Positions 37,643-46,331 of a stretch of DNA of 64,000 nucleotides are shown here, in pieces; the first letter of the stretch is position 1; every line of letters begins with the position of its first letter. The stretch comes from Myxococcus guangdongensis (lineage in GTDB: Bacteria > Myxococcota > Myxococcia > Myxococcales > Myxococcaceae). The DNA is taken from contig NZ_JAJVKW010000006.1 of assembly GCF_024198255.1 (NCBI RefSeq), positions 310,001 through 374,000 of the forward strand, in the 5' to 3' direction. Under the pieces are notes generated by a model. The model did not search any database and was not told the DNA's origin. It saw nothing but the letters and a program-made list of their open reading frames with translations. The position numbers and the translations under genes are program-made.

Positions 37643-37675
37643 CGAGGGGCCCGGTGAGCGCTCCCGGACCCCTCG
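37643..37675 (-). terminator. Hairpin after LURP-one-related gene
   Basis: On the plus strand, CGAGGGGCCCGG (37643-37654) and CCGGACCCCTCG (37664-37675) pair with one mismatch around a 9-nt loop, 10 bases beyond the stop of the minus-strand gene ending at 37685. The rest of the 296-base gap up to 37388 shows nothing clear. Confidence 0.55.
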
Positions 37676-37684
37676 GGGCTGGGG

Positions 37685-38302
37685 CTACTGCTGGCGGCCC
37701 TCGATGGCGCACATGAGCACCGCCGCCGCGATGCCGAGCCGGCGGTCCAGGCGGCCCTGGAGGTCCATGCCGAAGTCCAGGTCGATCTTCTGGATGAAGG
37801 GATTGAAGCGCTGCTTGAAGGCGAGCACCTGCGTGCCGCCCACCGTGCCCGTGAAGGTCTGGGGGAGCAGGTTGGTGAGGAAGCGGCGCACCAGCGCCAG
37901 CATCATGCTGTCCTCTTCAATCTTGCCGATCTCCTGGTCGTTCGTGTCCAGCACCAGCCACTCGTCGCGGAGGATGGAGCGCAGGCCCTTGCGGCGCAGC
38001 GCGCCCACGCGCTGGCCCGTGGACGCGTCCGTCACGTCGTACGTCATCCCGAAGTCGAGGATGCCGCGCGCCTTGATGCTGAGCAGCTCCTCGCGCATCT
38101 CCTCGTCGCCGTAGATGCGCAGGTCCTCCTTCAGCTTGAAGGCCTTCATCTTGGAATAGAACGCGAGGTTGCCCGCGGCGTCGTAGATGTGGAACGCGCC
38201 GCCGAACAGTTTGAAGAACTGCCGGCGAATCATGTAGGACGACTGGCCGAAGCGGCCGGGAGCCAGGTGGCTGGCGGGGCGGTTTTGGAGGGCGGTAGAC
38301 AT
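37685..38302 (-). CDS. LURP-one-related/scramblase-like protein
   Basis: A 205-residue protein of the LURP-one-related (Tubby/scramblase-like) superfamily. It reads MIRRQFFKLFGGAFHIYDAAG, then FYSKMKAFKLKEDLRIY, then RRKGLRSILRDEWLVLD, matching the repeating beta-strand plan of these proteins, whose fold is a 12-strand barrel around a C-terminal helix (DRRLGIAAAVLMCAI here). The ATG at 38302 has AAGGGGG upstream. Bacterial members have no firm function; membrane association is suspected for the superfamily. Confidence 0.78.
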   Translation of the reverse strand: MSTALQNRPASHLAPGRFGQSSYMIRRQFFKLFGGAFHIYDAAGNLAFYSKMKAFKLKEDLRIYGDEEMREELLSIKARGILDFGMTYDVTDASTGQRVGALRRKGLRSILRDEWLVLDTNDQEIGKIEEDSMMLALVRRFLTNLLPQTFTGTVGGTQVLAFKQRFNPFIQKIDLDFGMDLQGRLDRRLGIAAAVLMCAIEGRQQ

Positions 38303-38445
38303 GCCCACCCCCTTAGCAAAGTTCGCCCGTCCGCCGCACGCCGGCCTGCTCGGGATGTCGCCCGGTAAGCCCGGGATGCGGGCAATCACGGTCCCCAAGC
38401 TCCCAGGAGCCCTCGACCCTGCTCCCGGGAGCGACAGGCCTTTGG

Positions 38446-40608
38446 TCAGCGCAGCACGGTCAACGCGACGCGGTCCGCGTTGATGACGAAGCCGGAGGAG
38501 GCCGTGTTCTTCCGGCCGGACACGGTGACGGTGAGGGTGTGGTTGCCCGCGGTCAGCACGGGGCCGGTCCACAGGAGCTTCTGCTCCTGGCGGGAGGCGG
38601 CGTAGAAGTCCACGTCCACGGGCGTGCCATTGTCGAGGGAGACGGTGGCGATGCCGTGGTGGGACGCGGCCGAGCCGTACAGCTTGGCCTGGGTGCCGTT
38701 GAAGCGCACCGTGTACGAGGCCCCCGTGGCCGACGCGTAGTGGTCATCCTCCAGGTACTTGCCGGTGCCGGTGCCCGCCTGCCACGTGCCCGTGTACTGG
38801 AACTGCTCCAGGCCCGTGCCCTCCACCGCGTCGTTCACCTGCACCTCGACGAGCTGCTGGCCCACCACGGTGACGGCGACGCTCGCGCTGGTGCCCACGT
38901 TGCCGGCGGTGTCCACCGCCCGGGCCACCAGCGAGTGCGCTCCCGCCGTGGCGCTCCAGGTGAAGGCGTAGGGCGAGGACGGGTCCTCGGCCAGCTTCAC
39001 GCCGTCCACCCACAGCTCCACCCGGGCCACGCCGCCCGCGTCGCTCGCCGCCACGTCCACCGTCACGTTGCCCACCGGCAGCGTCCCCGCGGACGGCTGG
39101 GTGATGCTCACGGTGGGCGGCGTGGTGTCGCCCTGCGCCGTCGTCACGTCCACGCGGTCCGCGTTGATGACGAAGCCGGAGGAGGCCGTGTTCTTCCGTC
39201 CGGACACGGTGACGGTGAGGGTGTGGTTGCCCGCGCTCAGCACGGCGCTGGTCCACAGGAGCTTCTGGTCCTGGCGGGTGGCGGCGTAGAAGTCCACGTC
39301 CACGGGCGCGCCGCTGTCGACGGAGACGGTGGCGATGCCGTGGTGGGACGCGGCCGAGCCGTACAGCTTCGCCTGGGTGCCGCTGAAGCGCACGACGAAC
39401 GAGGCGTTGGTGGTGTTGGAGAAGTGGTCGTCCTGCTGGAACTTGCCGGTGCCGGTGCCGGCCTCCCACGTGCCCAGGTACTCGAACTGACCGAGCCCGC
39501 TCCCCGTGGTGGCGTCATTGAGCTGCACGGTGCCGCCCGGGGGCGGCTCGGTGGGGACCTCCGGCAGGGGGAAGTCCTTGATCATCGGCACCAGGGGGTC
39601 ATTGGGGCCGAAGGTGTGCTCGCATGCCGTGGAGTTGTTGGACTGGGCGTTCCAGATGAGGACGACCGACGCGCCGCCGGCCAGGTACTGCTGGAACTTC
39701 GCCCGCATGGCGTCGCGGCGCGTGTTGCGATTGGTGCGGCAGTTGCTGTCCGCGGCGTTGATGCCCGTCTCGCCGATGATGAGCGGCTTGTTCAGCGCGT
39801 TCATCGCCCGCACGGAGGGCGCGAAGTGCGGCGAGACGATGGTGTTGCCGTTGTTGTAGTCGTAGTCGTACTCGTGGAGGCTGCCCACGTCGATGTTGGG
39901 CAGGTCATGCAGCGACTGGAAGCCCGCCTCGCCGCCGTAGGCCCAGGGCGCCCAGGAGCCCGAGCTGACCAGGTGGTTGGGGTCGATGTTCTTGATGGTG
40001 GTGCTGGCGACGTTGAAGAAGGCCTTGATGGTGGCGGTGTCCGCGTCGCCCGGCTCGTTGATGAGCTCCCACATGCCGATGGACGCGGAGTCCTTGAAGC
40101 GCGTGACGAGCTGCCGGACCCAGGGGAGGTAGTTCGCCTGGTAGCCGGTGGAGTACCAGGAGGGCTGCTTGCCGCTGCCGTCGGAGCCGTTGTAGCCGTC
40201 CCACTCGCCGCAGTAGCTGCGCCCGTCGGCGAGCGTGAGGATGAGCTTCTGGTTGTACTTCTCGGCGGCGAGCACCACCTTCTCGATGCGCGCCAGCCCG
40301 AAGGGCCTGAAGGCCCATGTCCGGGTGAGGCTGTTGGGGCGCAGCGTGGCGAAGAAGGTGTCCAGCTGGGCGTCGGTGGGCGCCGCGCCACACCCCGTCA
40401 GCGGGAACGAGTTCACCCCCACCATCTGATAGGGCGCGCCGTTGAGGTAGAGCTGCTTGCCCTGACGGTAGAGGAAGTTGGCGGGTGCCAGGGATTGGAC
40501 TTCGGACGCGGGGGCATCCGTCTGCGGCGCCGGTGCCGGACCGCACCCGGCCAGCACCGACAAGGACATGACGACGAGGAGGTCGCGGAGTCGAGGGGGG
40601 ATTCGCAT
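38446..40608 (-). CDS. GH5-like glycoside hydrolase lipoprotein with duplicated C-terminal domains
   Basis: A 720-residue lipoprotein (lipobox LAGC, Cys22). Residues 44-350 are a clan GH-A TIM barrel resembling GH5 beta-mannanases: acid/base Glu185 in WELINEP and nucleophile Glu280 in LIIGETG. Two almost identical 127-residue domains (361-487 and 589-715) flank an Ig-like domain (about 495-582). They share long identical stretches such as AKLYGSAASHHGIATVS and are probably carbohydrate-binding modules. The enzyme likely hydrolyses beta-mannan, cellulose or a related glucan; the substrate cannot be read from sequence alone. GAGAG lies 8 bases upstream of the ATG. Confidence 0.85.
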   Translation of the reverse strand: MRIPPRLRDLLVVMSLSVLAGCGPAPAPQTDAPASEVQSLAPANFLYRQGKQLYLNGAPYQMVGVNSFPLTGCGAAPTDAQLDTFFATLRPNSLTRTWAFRPFGLARIEKVVLAAEKYNQKLILTLADGRSYCGEWDGYNGSDGSGKQPSWYSTGYQANYLPWVRQLVTRFKDSASIGMWELINEPGDADTATIKAFFNVASTTIKNIDPNHLVSSGSWAPWAYGGEAGFQSLHDLPNIDVGSLHEYDYDYNNGNTIVSPHFAPSVRAMNALNKPLIIGETGINAADSNCRTNRNTRRDAMRAKFQQYLAGGASVVLIWNAQSNNSTACEHTFGPNDPLVPMIKDFPLPEVPTEPPPGGTVQLNDATTGSGLGQFEYLGTWEAGTGTGKFQQDDHFSNTTNASFVVRFSGTQAKLYGSAASHHGIATVSVDSGAPVDVDFYAATRQDQKLLWTSAVLSAGNHTLTVTVSGRKNTASSGFVINADRVDVTTAQGDTTPPTVSITQPSAGTLPVGNVTVDVAASDAGGVARVELWVDGVKLAEDPSSPYAFTWSATAGAHSLVARAVDTAGNVGTSASVAVTVVGQQLVEVQVNDAVEGTGLEQFQYTGTWQAGTGTGKYLEDDHYASATGASYTVRFNGTQAKLYGSAASHHGIATVSLDNGTPVDVDFYAASRQEQKLLWTGPVLTAGNHTLTVTVSGRKNTASSGFVINADRVALTVLR
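38464..38844 (-). repeat. Copy 2 of duplicated GH-associated domain
   Basis: Encodes residues 589-715 of the glycoside hydrolase. Colinear and nearly identical at DNA level to 39148-39528, offset 684 bases, with no gaps. A recent tandem domain duplication or ongoing gene conversion. Confidence 0.85.
39148..39528 (-). repeat. Copy 1 of duplicated GH-associated domain
   Basis: Encodes residues 361-487 of the glycoside hydrolase; partner of 38464-38844. The two copies differ mostly near the start of the domain and match closely over the second half. Confidence 0.85.
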
Positions 40609-40775
40609 GGAGTGCTCTCGGGTGACTGGACTGGGATTGCACCCGTGAGACTCGCATGCGGGCTCAATGACAAGCCAATGTCACGGATTGGTGACTCCGG
40701 ACGCGCGCGATTACTTCTGCAATGCGGTAATTACAGCGTCACGATGGTTGTTTGCCTTCGGTGTCGTGAAGGGCT

Positions 40776-41549
40776 TCAGCGCTCGGCGATGTCGCTGGCC
40801 TGGAGGTACTCGGAGGCCTCGACGATGGAGCTCGCCGTCCAGCCCCGGTTGGCGCCGCGCCCCGACGCTTCACAGTCGCCGTCGGTGTGGATGCCCAGCA
40901 CGTAACCCTGCTCGTTGAGCACCGCGGCCCCGGAGCTGCCCACCAGGGTGTCCAGGTCCGTGTAGTAGACGAGCTGGTTGCACGAGTCGGCGAAGCGCCC
41001 CTCGGCGATGACCTTGGGGGAGCCGCGCGGATGCTGGATGACGGCCAGCCGCTCGGTGGCCAGCGTCGTCAGCGGGACGGGCGCGGCGGTGGGGAGCGTG
41101 TCGAGCAGGATGAGGGCGTAGTCCGGCGCGGCCGATTGCTCGATGACCGTGCCCTCCGTCATCAAGGGGTCGCCGTCGGGATCGGTCTCGAAGTTGAACA
41201 CCACGAAGGAGCGGTCCCCGAGCCCGACACAGTGGCCCGCGGTGAGCACCACCGGCCCCGCGCTCGCGGCAATCAGCGTGCCGGTGCAGCTGCCGTTGAT
41301 GAGGACGACGGCGTCCTCGCGCTCCTGGATGCTCGGGAGCGGGCCCTGGTAGCGATTGATGGGCGTGAAGTCGAGCGACGGACCACACTGCGTGAAGGCG
41401 GTGACGCCCGCAACCGGCGGCGGCTCCTCGCAGACCTTCAATTCATAGGGTGCGGGCACCGGGCTCCCACAGGCCGAGAGGCCCAGGAACACGGTGCCCG
41501 CGAGGCGCGAACCCCAGGGTTTCAGGATGGAACCGAGGGGTCGCGTCAT
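40776..41549 (-). CDS. Trypsin-like serine protease lipoprotein
   Basis: A 257-residue secreted or membrane-tethered chymotrypsin-fold protease. The signal region ends LGLSAC with Cys27 as probable lipid site. The triad is His106 (LTAGHC), Asp143 (DYALILLD) and Ser206 (GSSGAAV). It begins only 4 bases after the stop of the M57 metalloprotease gene, so the two form an operon. It may process or be processed by its neighbour; the targets are unknown. Confidence 0.85.
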   Translation of the reverse strand: MTRPLGSILKPWGSRLAGTVFLGLSACGSPVPAPYELKVCEEPPPVAGVTAFTQCGPSLDFTPINRYQGPLPSIQEREDAVVLINGSCTGTLIAASAGPVVLTAGHCVGLGDRSFVVFNFETDPDGDPLMTEGTVIEQSAAPDYALILLDTLPTAAPVPLTTLATERLAVIQHPRGSPKVIAEGRFADSCNQLVYYTDLDTLVGSSGAAVLNEQGYVLGIHTDGDCEASGRGANRGWTASSIVEASEYLQASDIAER

Positions 41550-41553
41550 GTGC

Positions 41554-42324
41554 TTAGTACAGCGTGGTCAGCGCCGTGCGGTCGCTGCTCGTGAAGTTAC
41601 CCGTCTCCGTCGAGCGGAAGCAGGAGTTCATGATGGAGCCGCCCACCGTGGCCGTGCCGGACGTGCCGGGGATGAGGATGGCGCCGACGCCCGCCGTGCC
41701 CTCGTTACCACCGGAGCCGCAGCTGATGGCGCGGTTGTAGTAGTCGGAGTGACGGAAGCCGACCGCGTGGCCGAGCTCGTGCGTGATGACGTGCTCGTTG
41801 ACGCCCGCGCTGTAGCTCTGCAGGCCCGTGCCGATGTTGATGGTGCCGTACGGGCGGCCGCCGGTGGGGAAGCCCGCCGAGCCACCCGCGCCCGACATCG
41901 TCGTCGCGGTGATGTTCGCGCTGCAGCCCGTCGTCGGGCCCACGGCCATCGTGAAGCTCAGGCCGAGCGCGTTGTAGTTCGCGACGGCGGCCGTCAGGCC
42001 CGCCTTCAGCCGGGAGTAGCTGTTGAAGGCGGTGGTGGGGTTGATGCAGATCTTCGTGATGTTGCTGGCGACCAGGTTGGTCGTACGATACTGCTCCGGG
42101 CTCTGCACGGGCAGGAGCATCTCACGCGAGGCCTCGAGCGTCACGTGGGCGTCGCGGCCGACGTACACCGCGCCATCGACCTCCATGATGTCGTCCGCCG
42201 GGAAGCCGGCCTCGACCAGGTTGGCCTTGATCTCCTCATTCTCGATCTGCGCGTCGCTGGTCTCGGTACCACAAGCCGCGAGCACGCCACAGCTCACCAC
42301 GAGGACTGCCGCTCTCTTGAACAT
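41554..42324 (-). CDS. M57-like (dual-action HEIGH) metalloprotease lipoprotein
   Basis: A 256-residue zinc peptidase with lipobox LAAC (Cys18). The metzincin-type site HELGHAVGFRH places His182, Glu183, His186 and His192. A propeptide-like acidic segment (residues 22-60) follows the signal. Family M57 was defined in Myxococcus, where such proteases act on extracellular proteins. AGAGGAAA precedes the start. The serine protease gene follows directly. Confidence 0.88.
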   Translation of the reverse strand: MFKRAAVLVVSCGVLAACGTETSDAQIENEEIKANLVEAGFPADDIMEVDGAVYVGRDAHVTLEASREMLLPVQSPEQYRTTNLVASNITKICINPTTAFNSYSRLKAGLTAAVANYNALGLSFTMAVGPTTGCSANITATTMSGAGGSAGFPTGGRPYGTINIGTGLQSYSAGVNEHVITHELGHAVGFRHSDYYNRAISCGSGGNEGTAGVGAILIPGTSGTATVGGSIMNSCFRSTETGNFTSSDRTALTTLY

Positions 42325-42775
42325 GATGCTTTTCCTCTGATGATTCGGGGGGACGCGCCGCCGCCTGACCTTCCCATCAGCCGCGGACGACGCGGTCGGT
42401 CCCTGAGCAACTCGCGGGCCACTCGGCCGACAAGAGAGGAGAAGCTCTCAATCCGTGATTAACCTGGAGTGTCCGCGCTCCAGGTTGCGGGCGCCCGGGT
42501 GTAAAGAGGCGTGACACGGATGAGGTTAAAGCACCGTCTTGGCAGCGCTTTTTGATTTCACAGAGGGCCGCCCGGTTTTCGGACAGTGGTGTCTATGAAT
42601 CAGTCATCCGCCCTGGGGTCTCAGAAACCCGCGAAGACATGGGGTGTCACAGACCCCTGGCGCGCTGCACCGCTGGGCGAAAACTGCTGTCTTCATGCAT
42701 CCAAGTCGACCTGACGCTCCGTGTCGACCGCGTCAGCGAGGCTGCGCAACCCCGCGCGCGGTCGACGGCGCCGCG
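42325..42775. other. Intergenic region upstream of M57 protease
   Basis: No supported gene; an open frame crossing it on the plus strand (from 42552) has no homology and runs antisense into real genes. The stretch is AT-richer than its surroundings near 42500-42600 and should hold the protease promoter. The clearest structure is the inverted repeat at 42461-42486, described separately. Confidence 0.5.
42461..42486. promoter_or_regulatory. Perfect inverted repeat upstream of M57 protease
   Basis: AACCTGGAG-N8-CTCCAGGTT, a perfect 9-bp inverted repeat 137 bases upstream of the M57 start. It could be an operator or the distant terminator of the gene ending at 42776. Confidence 0.4.
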
Positions 42776-43180
42776 TCACTCGTACCAGGTGGGCACGAGC
42801 GCGCGCACCTGGGGCAGCGCGGCGACGCGGCACAGCCTCTCCCACGCGGCGGGCCTGAGCGCGCCGTGCCGGGCCTCGCAGTCCTGCTCCTCCAAAGGCA
42901 GCACCACCAGGACCTCCGAGGCCGTGTCGCACGCGGCGCGGCCTCGCGAGGACAGGGCGCGCGCGCCGGGGGCCAGCGCCTGGACGCGGGCGAGGAGCTC
43001 GGCGTCACCCGCGGGAAGACACAGCTCCACCGCGCCGTCGTTGCGACAGCCGTCCTCGCGGGTGAAGGCGAGCTTCGCGGTGGGGCAGGACTCCTTCGCG
43101 GTGGCCTCCGCGTCGGCGTGCGGGGTGGCGCACGCCGACAGGCCGGTGAGCAGCAGCACGGCGGGAGTGAGGCGAAGCAT
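42776..43180 (-). CDS. Small lipoprotein of unknown function
   Basis: A 134-residue lipoprotein, signal MLRLTPAVLLLTGLSAC with Cys17 as lipid site. The mature part has about six further cysteines and no known motif. It lies 18 bases after the zinc-ribbon EEP gene and is probably cotranscribed with it. I do not recognise the family. Confidence 0.6.
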   Translation of the reverse strand: MLRLTPAVLLLTGLSACATPHADAEATAKESCPTAKLAFTREDGCRNDGAVELCLPAGDAELLARVQALAPGARALSSRGRAACDTASEVLVVLPLEEQDCEARHGALRPAAWERLCRVAALPQVRALVPTWYE

Positions 43181-43198
43181 GGGGGCGCTCCTGTCGCT

Positions 43199-44575
43199 TC
43201 AGCGGAAGGACTTCACGTAGTTCGCCATGATGGCGGGGTGGTCCGAGTAGAAGTTGTCGTTCAGTGTCCGCGACAAGGAGCGGGTGTCCTCCCCCAGGAG
43301 GTTGATGGACTCGGTGTCCACCTGCGCCTGGTTGACGATGATGCCTCCCATGTAGTTGTTCTTCGCGTTGGTGTTGGAATGGGAGACGGTATACGTGGCG
43401 TGGATGTTGTCGTCGGAGCCCTTCTGGAAGGAGAACTTGTTCGGGAAGAAGCCTCCGCCCAGCTCGAACGAGTCCATGTTCAGGTCGCCCAGCAGCACGT
43501 CGATGTCGTTGTCGTGGGCGAACCCGGCCACCTCCTCCAGCGCCTTGTGCTTCTTCTCCTCCTTCGTGTGGCCGGTGTAGCCCGCGTCCAGGTGCACGCC
43601 CGCGACCTCGAAGTACACGCGGTACTCGGGGACGATCTTCTGCACGCAGAGCCACTTCTCGGGGTGGTTGACGCCCTGGCGGATGAGGCCTCGGGCCTCG
43701 TACAGGACTTGTGAGGAGAACATCTCGTCGCGCAGGACGTACGCGGAGATTTCGTTCTTGGGGTCCACGTTCGGGTCCATCAGCGTGCGGATGCTGCCAA
43801 TCCGCCGGTAGGTCAGCTCCGGGCACGGGCGCAGCTCGTCCGGGAAGGGCGCGCCCTTGAGCTCCTCCGACAGGAAGATGACCTCGGGCACCAGCTTCGT
43901 GAGCTGCTGGTGCAAATCGTAGGGCCGCCTGGCGTGGAGCCGCTTCCACTCCAGCACGTGGGTGGCCTCCTGGATGTGCTTGAGGACGATGGCGTCGTAG
44001 TGGGCGAGCACGTCCTCCTCCTCCAGGAACCCCGACTTCTTCTCGAAGGGCGTGTGGTGCGGGTACGGCTTGGTGTTGAACGCGGCGAGCGGCTGGAAGC
44101 CGCCCACGTTCTGCAGCGGCGCGAAGTTGAAGCCGCCCGTGGGGACGAGGTTCCCCTGGAAGGTGCCCTGCTTCGAGTTGTCCTTGTAGAACTTCTTGCC
44201 CGCGTCGAAGGGGATGAACAGCGTCATGCACTGCAGCGTCATCACGCTGGGCGCGGGGATGCTCGCCGTGTCATCCAAGGTCATCATCCGCGACGGGGGC
44301 GGCGAGGACTCGCGCACCGGGTCCAGCAGGGCGCTCAGTGAGCTGCCCGACGCCGTCCGACGAAGCCGGACCTGGTCGATGCGGGACTGCTTCATCGACT
44401 TGAAGGTCTTCCGGATGCGCGCGTCGTGGGGCGACTTCTTCAGCTCCGCGTACGTGGGCTTCTTGCGGAGGGGGTGGGGCTTGGAGACGTGCGTCTGACA
44501 GCTCTTGCAGAGCGTCTTGCTCTCGAACTGGAAGACGAAGACCTTGCGGTGACACCTGCGGCATTGAATCAACAT
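43199..44575 (-). CDS. Zinc-ribbon/EEP-fold nuclease or phosphatase
   Basis: A 458-residue protein with no signal peptide. The N-terminus is a four-Cys zinc ribbon (Cys5, Cys8, Cys23, Cys26) followed by a basic helical stretch (RIRKTFKSMKQSRIDQVRLRR). The rest resembles the endonuclease/exonuclease/phosphatase superfamily: EVIFLSEEL as the metal-binding Glu strand, DVLLGDLNMD and the terminal SDHPAIMANY. The middle has the EEP His motif region VAGVHLDAGYTGH. The start at 44575 is set by the ribbon; a frame extending to 44953 adds only low-complexity sequence. Nucleic acid cleavage is plausible but unproven. Confidence 0.72.
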   Translation of the reverse strand: MLIQCRRCHRKVFVFQFESKTLCKSCQTHVSKPHPLRKKPTYAELKKSPHDARIRKTFKSMKQSRIDQVRLRRTASGSSLSALLDPVRESSPPPSRMMTLDDTASIPAPSVMTLQCMTLFIPFDAGKKFYKDNSKQGTFQGNLVPTGGFNFAPLQNVGGFQPLAAFNTKPYPHHTPFEKKSGFLEEEDVLAHYDAIVLKHIQEATHVLEWKRLHARRPYDLHQQLTKLVPEVIFLSEELKGAPFPDELRPCPELTYRRIGSIRTLMDPNVDPKNEISAYVLRDEMFSSQVLYEARGLIRQGVNHPEKWLCVQKIVPEYRVYFEVAGVHLDAGYTGHTKEEKKHKALEEVAGFAHDNDIDVLLGDLNMDSFELGGGFFPNKFSFQKGSDDNIHATYTVSHSNTNAKNNYMGGIIVNQAQVDTESINLLGEDTRSLSRTLNDNFYSDHPAIMANYVKSFR

Positions 44576-44828
44576 CGGGGCTCGCGTTCGGGCTGGACGA
44601 GGGGGGCAGCCGTACGGGGGCACCAGTGCAGCCGGTGTGCCTGGAACCACCGCATCCTTCTTCCTGGGAGAAGCAGGAAGTCGCCCGGCGTCGTCATGCT
44701 CAACCCGACATCGCGTGCGAGCACCGTGCGACGGGGAGGACGTGCGGGGTGGCCTGGGCGCGGGGCGTGCGTACCGTGCGACGCGGCCCGCGTCCCCGCG
44801 GTACGCGCGAGGCGCTTCGAGGGTGGCA

Positions 44829-44855
44829 CCTCGCCCGGAGGGGGAACGGGCGAGG
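44829..44855 (-). terminator. Hairpin after Cys-rich lipoprotein gene
   Basis: CCTCGCCCG (44829-44837) pairs perfectly with CGGGCGAGG (44847-44855) across a 9-nt loop, 12 bases beyond the stop of the minus-strand gene ending at 44868. Nothing else is evident in the 44576-44867 gap. Confidence 0.6.
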
Positions 44856-44867
44856 CGCCGGGGTGAA

Positions 44868-46052
44868 TCAGAGGCCGGTGGGGTAGCAGTAGCTGTAGGT
44901 GCGGTCGATGCCGCCACCCGCGAGCGGGTAGTAGACGTAGCCCAGCTCCTCACCCGGAGCGCAGTCGGAGCGGGCGCGGGTGTAGGGGTGGCACGTCACG
45001 ACCGCGGGGCCGGCGCCGTCCGCGTCGGAGCAGCTGCCCCGGGCGCCCTCGACGCCGCAGAACTCGGTGAAGCCACCGGCGCACGGCTGGCCGATGAGCG
45101 CCGGGTCGAACGCGAAGTCGTAACCCTCCAGCACGGCCTGCTCGGTGCACAGGCCGTAGACGCCGCAGATGGTGCCCGAGGGGCAGCCGGGGTTGGGCGA
45201 CATGAAGTCACATGTCTTGAGGCACTGCGTGTCGTCGGTGAGCAGGTCCGTGCACGCGAAGCCCTGCTCGCAGTCGGTGGTGGCCAGCTCGTACTCGCTC
45301 GCCGCGGCCGTGCGCGTGCACAGCTCGCCCTGCGTCTTGGTGCCGAGCGCGCGCTCCAGCGTGCCGTCCGTGGCCGCGTAGTCGTCCGCGACGCAGGCCG
45401 TGTCGGGCAGGTGGCTCGTCAGCGAGCCCTCGCGCGGATCACACCCGCCGGGGCGCAGGGTGTTCCACGTCGCGAAGCGGATCCACCGGCACTCGCCACC
45501 CTCCACCACGGCGGAGCCCGTGTAGGGGCCGGAGCGGGGCGCGGCGAGCACGGACTCGCGCAGCACCACGTTGGACAGCGCGCCCAGCGTCTGCTGCGGC
45601 GACAGCTGGAGCGCGAGCAGCAGCGCGCCCGAGTCCGCGACGAACAGCTTCTGCGTGGTGGTGCCCAGGTCCTGGTAGCCGAAGACACACTGCTCGCAGG
45701 TGAAGGTGTTCGCGCCGCCCGCGGCCAGGTTGTAGAGGCCCGGCGCCGTGTTCATGTCCAGGCGGATGCGCAGCTCGTCGCGCGCGGTGGCGCCCAGGTT
45801 CGTCAGGTCGCCGCGGAACGTGGGCTGCCGCTCGTACTGCACCGGCGTCAGCTGGATGCCATTGAACGTCTCACCGAGCGTCACCTCCGTACAGCCCGCG
45901 GGCGGCGTGAGGAAGCGCGCCTCCTGCTGGGCGGTGAGGATTGCGTCCTGCGAGGGCGCGGGCGTCGGCGCCGGGTCCAGGGCCTCCTGGCCACAGCCGA
46001 CCAGCCCCGACACCAGCAGCGCGCCCCACCAACCACCATTCATGAACTTCAT
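44868..46052 (-). CDS. Cys-rich lipoprotein of unknown function
   Basis: A 394-residue lipoprotein. The ATG at 46052 has GGGAG 8 bases upstream and a signal peptide ending LVSGLVGC; the longer frame from 46115 is not favoured. The N-terminal half (about 25-220) is beta-rich without motifs. The C-terminal half carries about 20 cysteines, with short spacings such as CEQGFACTDLL and GCPSGTICGVYGLC that recall EGF-like or other small disulfide modules of myxobacterial surface proteins. No enzymatic signature. Confidence 0.65.
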   Translation of the reverse strand: MKFMNGGWWGALLVSGLVGCGQEALDPAPTPAPSQDAILTAQQEARFLTPPAGCTEVTLGETFNGIQLTPVQYERQPTFRGDLTNLGATARDELRIRLDMNTAPGLYNLAAGGANTFTCEQCVFGYQDLGTTTQKLFVADSGALLLALQLSPQQTLGALSNVVLRESVLAAPRSGPYTGSAVVEGGECRWIRFATWNTLRPGGCDPREGSLTSHLPDTACVADDYAATDGTLERALGTKTQGELCTRTAAASEYELATTDCEQGFACTDLLTDDTQCLKTCDFMSPNPGCPSGTICGVYGLCTEQAVLEGYDFAFDPALIGQPCAGGFTEFCGVEGARGSCSDADGAGPAVVTCHPYTRARSDCAPGEELGYVYYPLAGGGIDRTYSYCYPTGL

Positions 46053-46245
46053 CTTGGATTCTCCCATCACGAGGAACCGCGCGAAGCGGTCGACCAGGAA
46101 GCACCTGGTGCTCACGGTTGTGTGGAGCCAGAAGGCCGCTACGACACCGTCCCGATTCTGGGTTCGCGGGTCATACGCTGCGGTCGGAACGACGCCGGCC
46201 CGGCTCGCACATCCGATGAACGGGAAATCGCGTGAAATGTCGCAA

Positions 46246-46281
46246 GCCCGTGTGCGGGCCTCCGGTGCGGCCCGGGGCCGC
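46246..46281 (-). terminator. Paired GC-rich hairpins downstream of transporter
   Basis: GCCCG-TGTG-CGGGC (46246-46259) and GCGGCC-CGG-GGCCGC (46267-46281) lie about 50-85 bases beyond the transporter stop. Either may end its transcript. The rest of the 46053-46331 gap shows no gene. Confidence 0.35.
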
Positions 46282-46331
46282 GCGGGGAGTGAATCCGCTG
46301 GGGGTGTATCCAGGGTGCTGTTGAACCTGGA

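Noticed and set aside
42552..43220. A plus-strand frame spanning the gap and two minus-strand genes
   Set aside because: Ser/Arg/Ala-rich shadow sequence; the minus-strand lipoprotein under it has a clean signal peptide.
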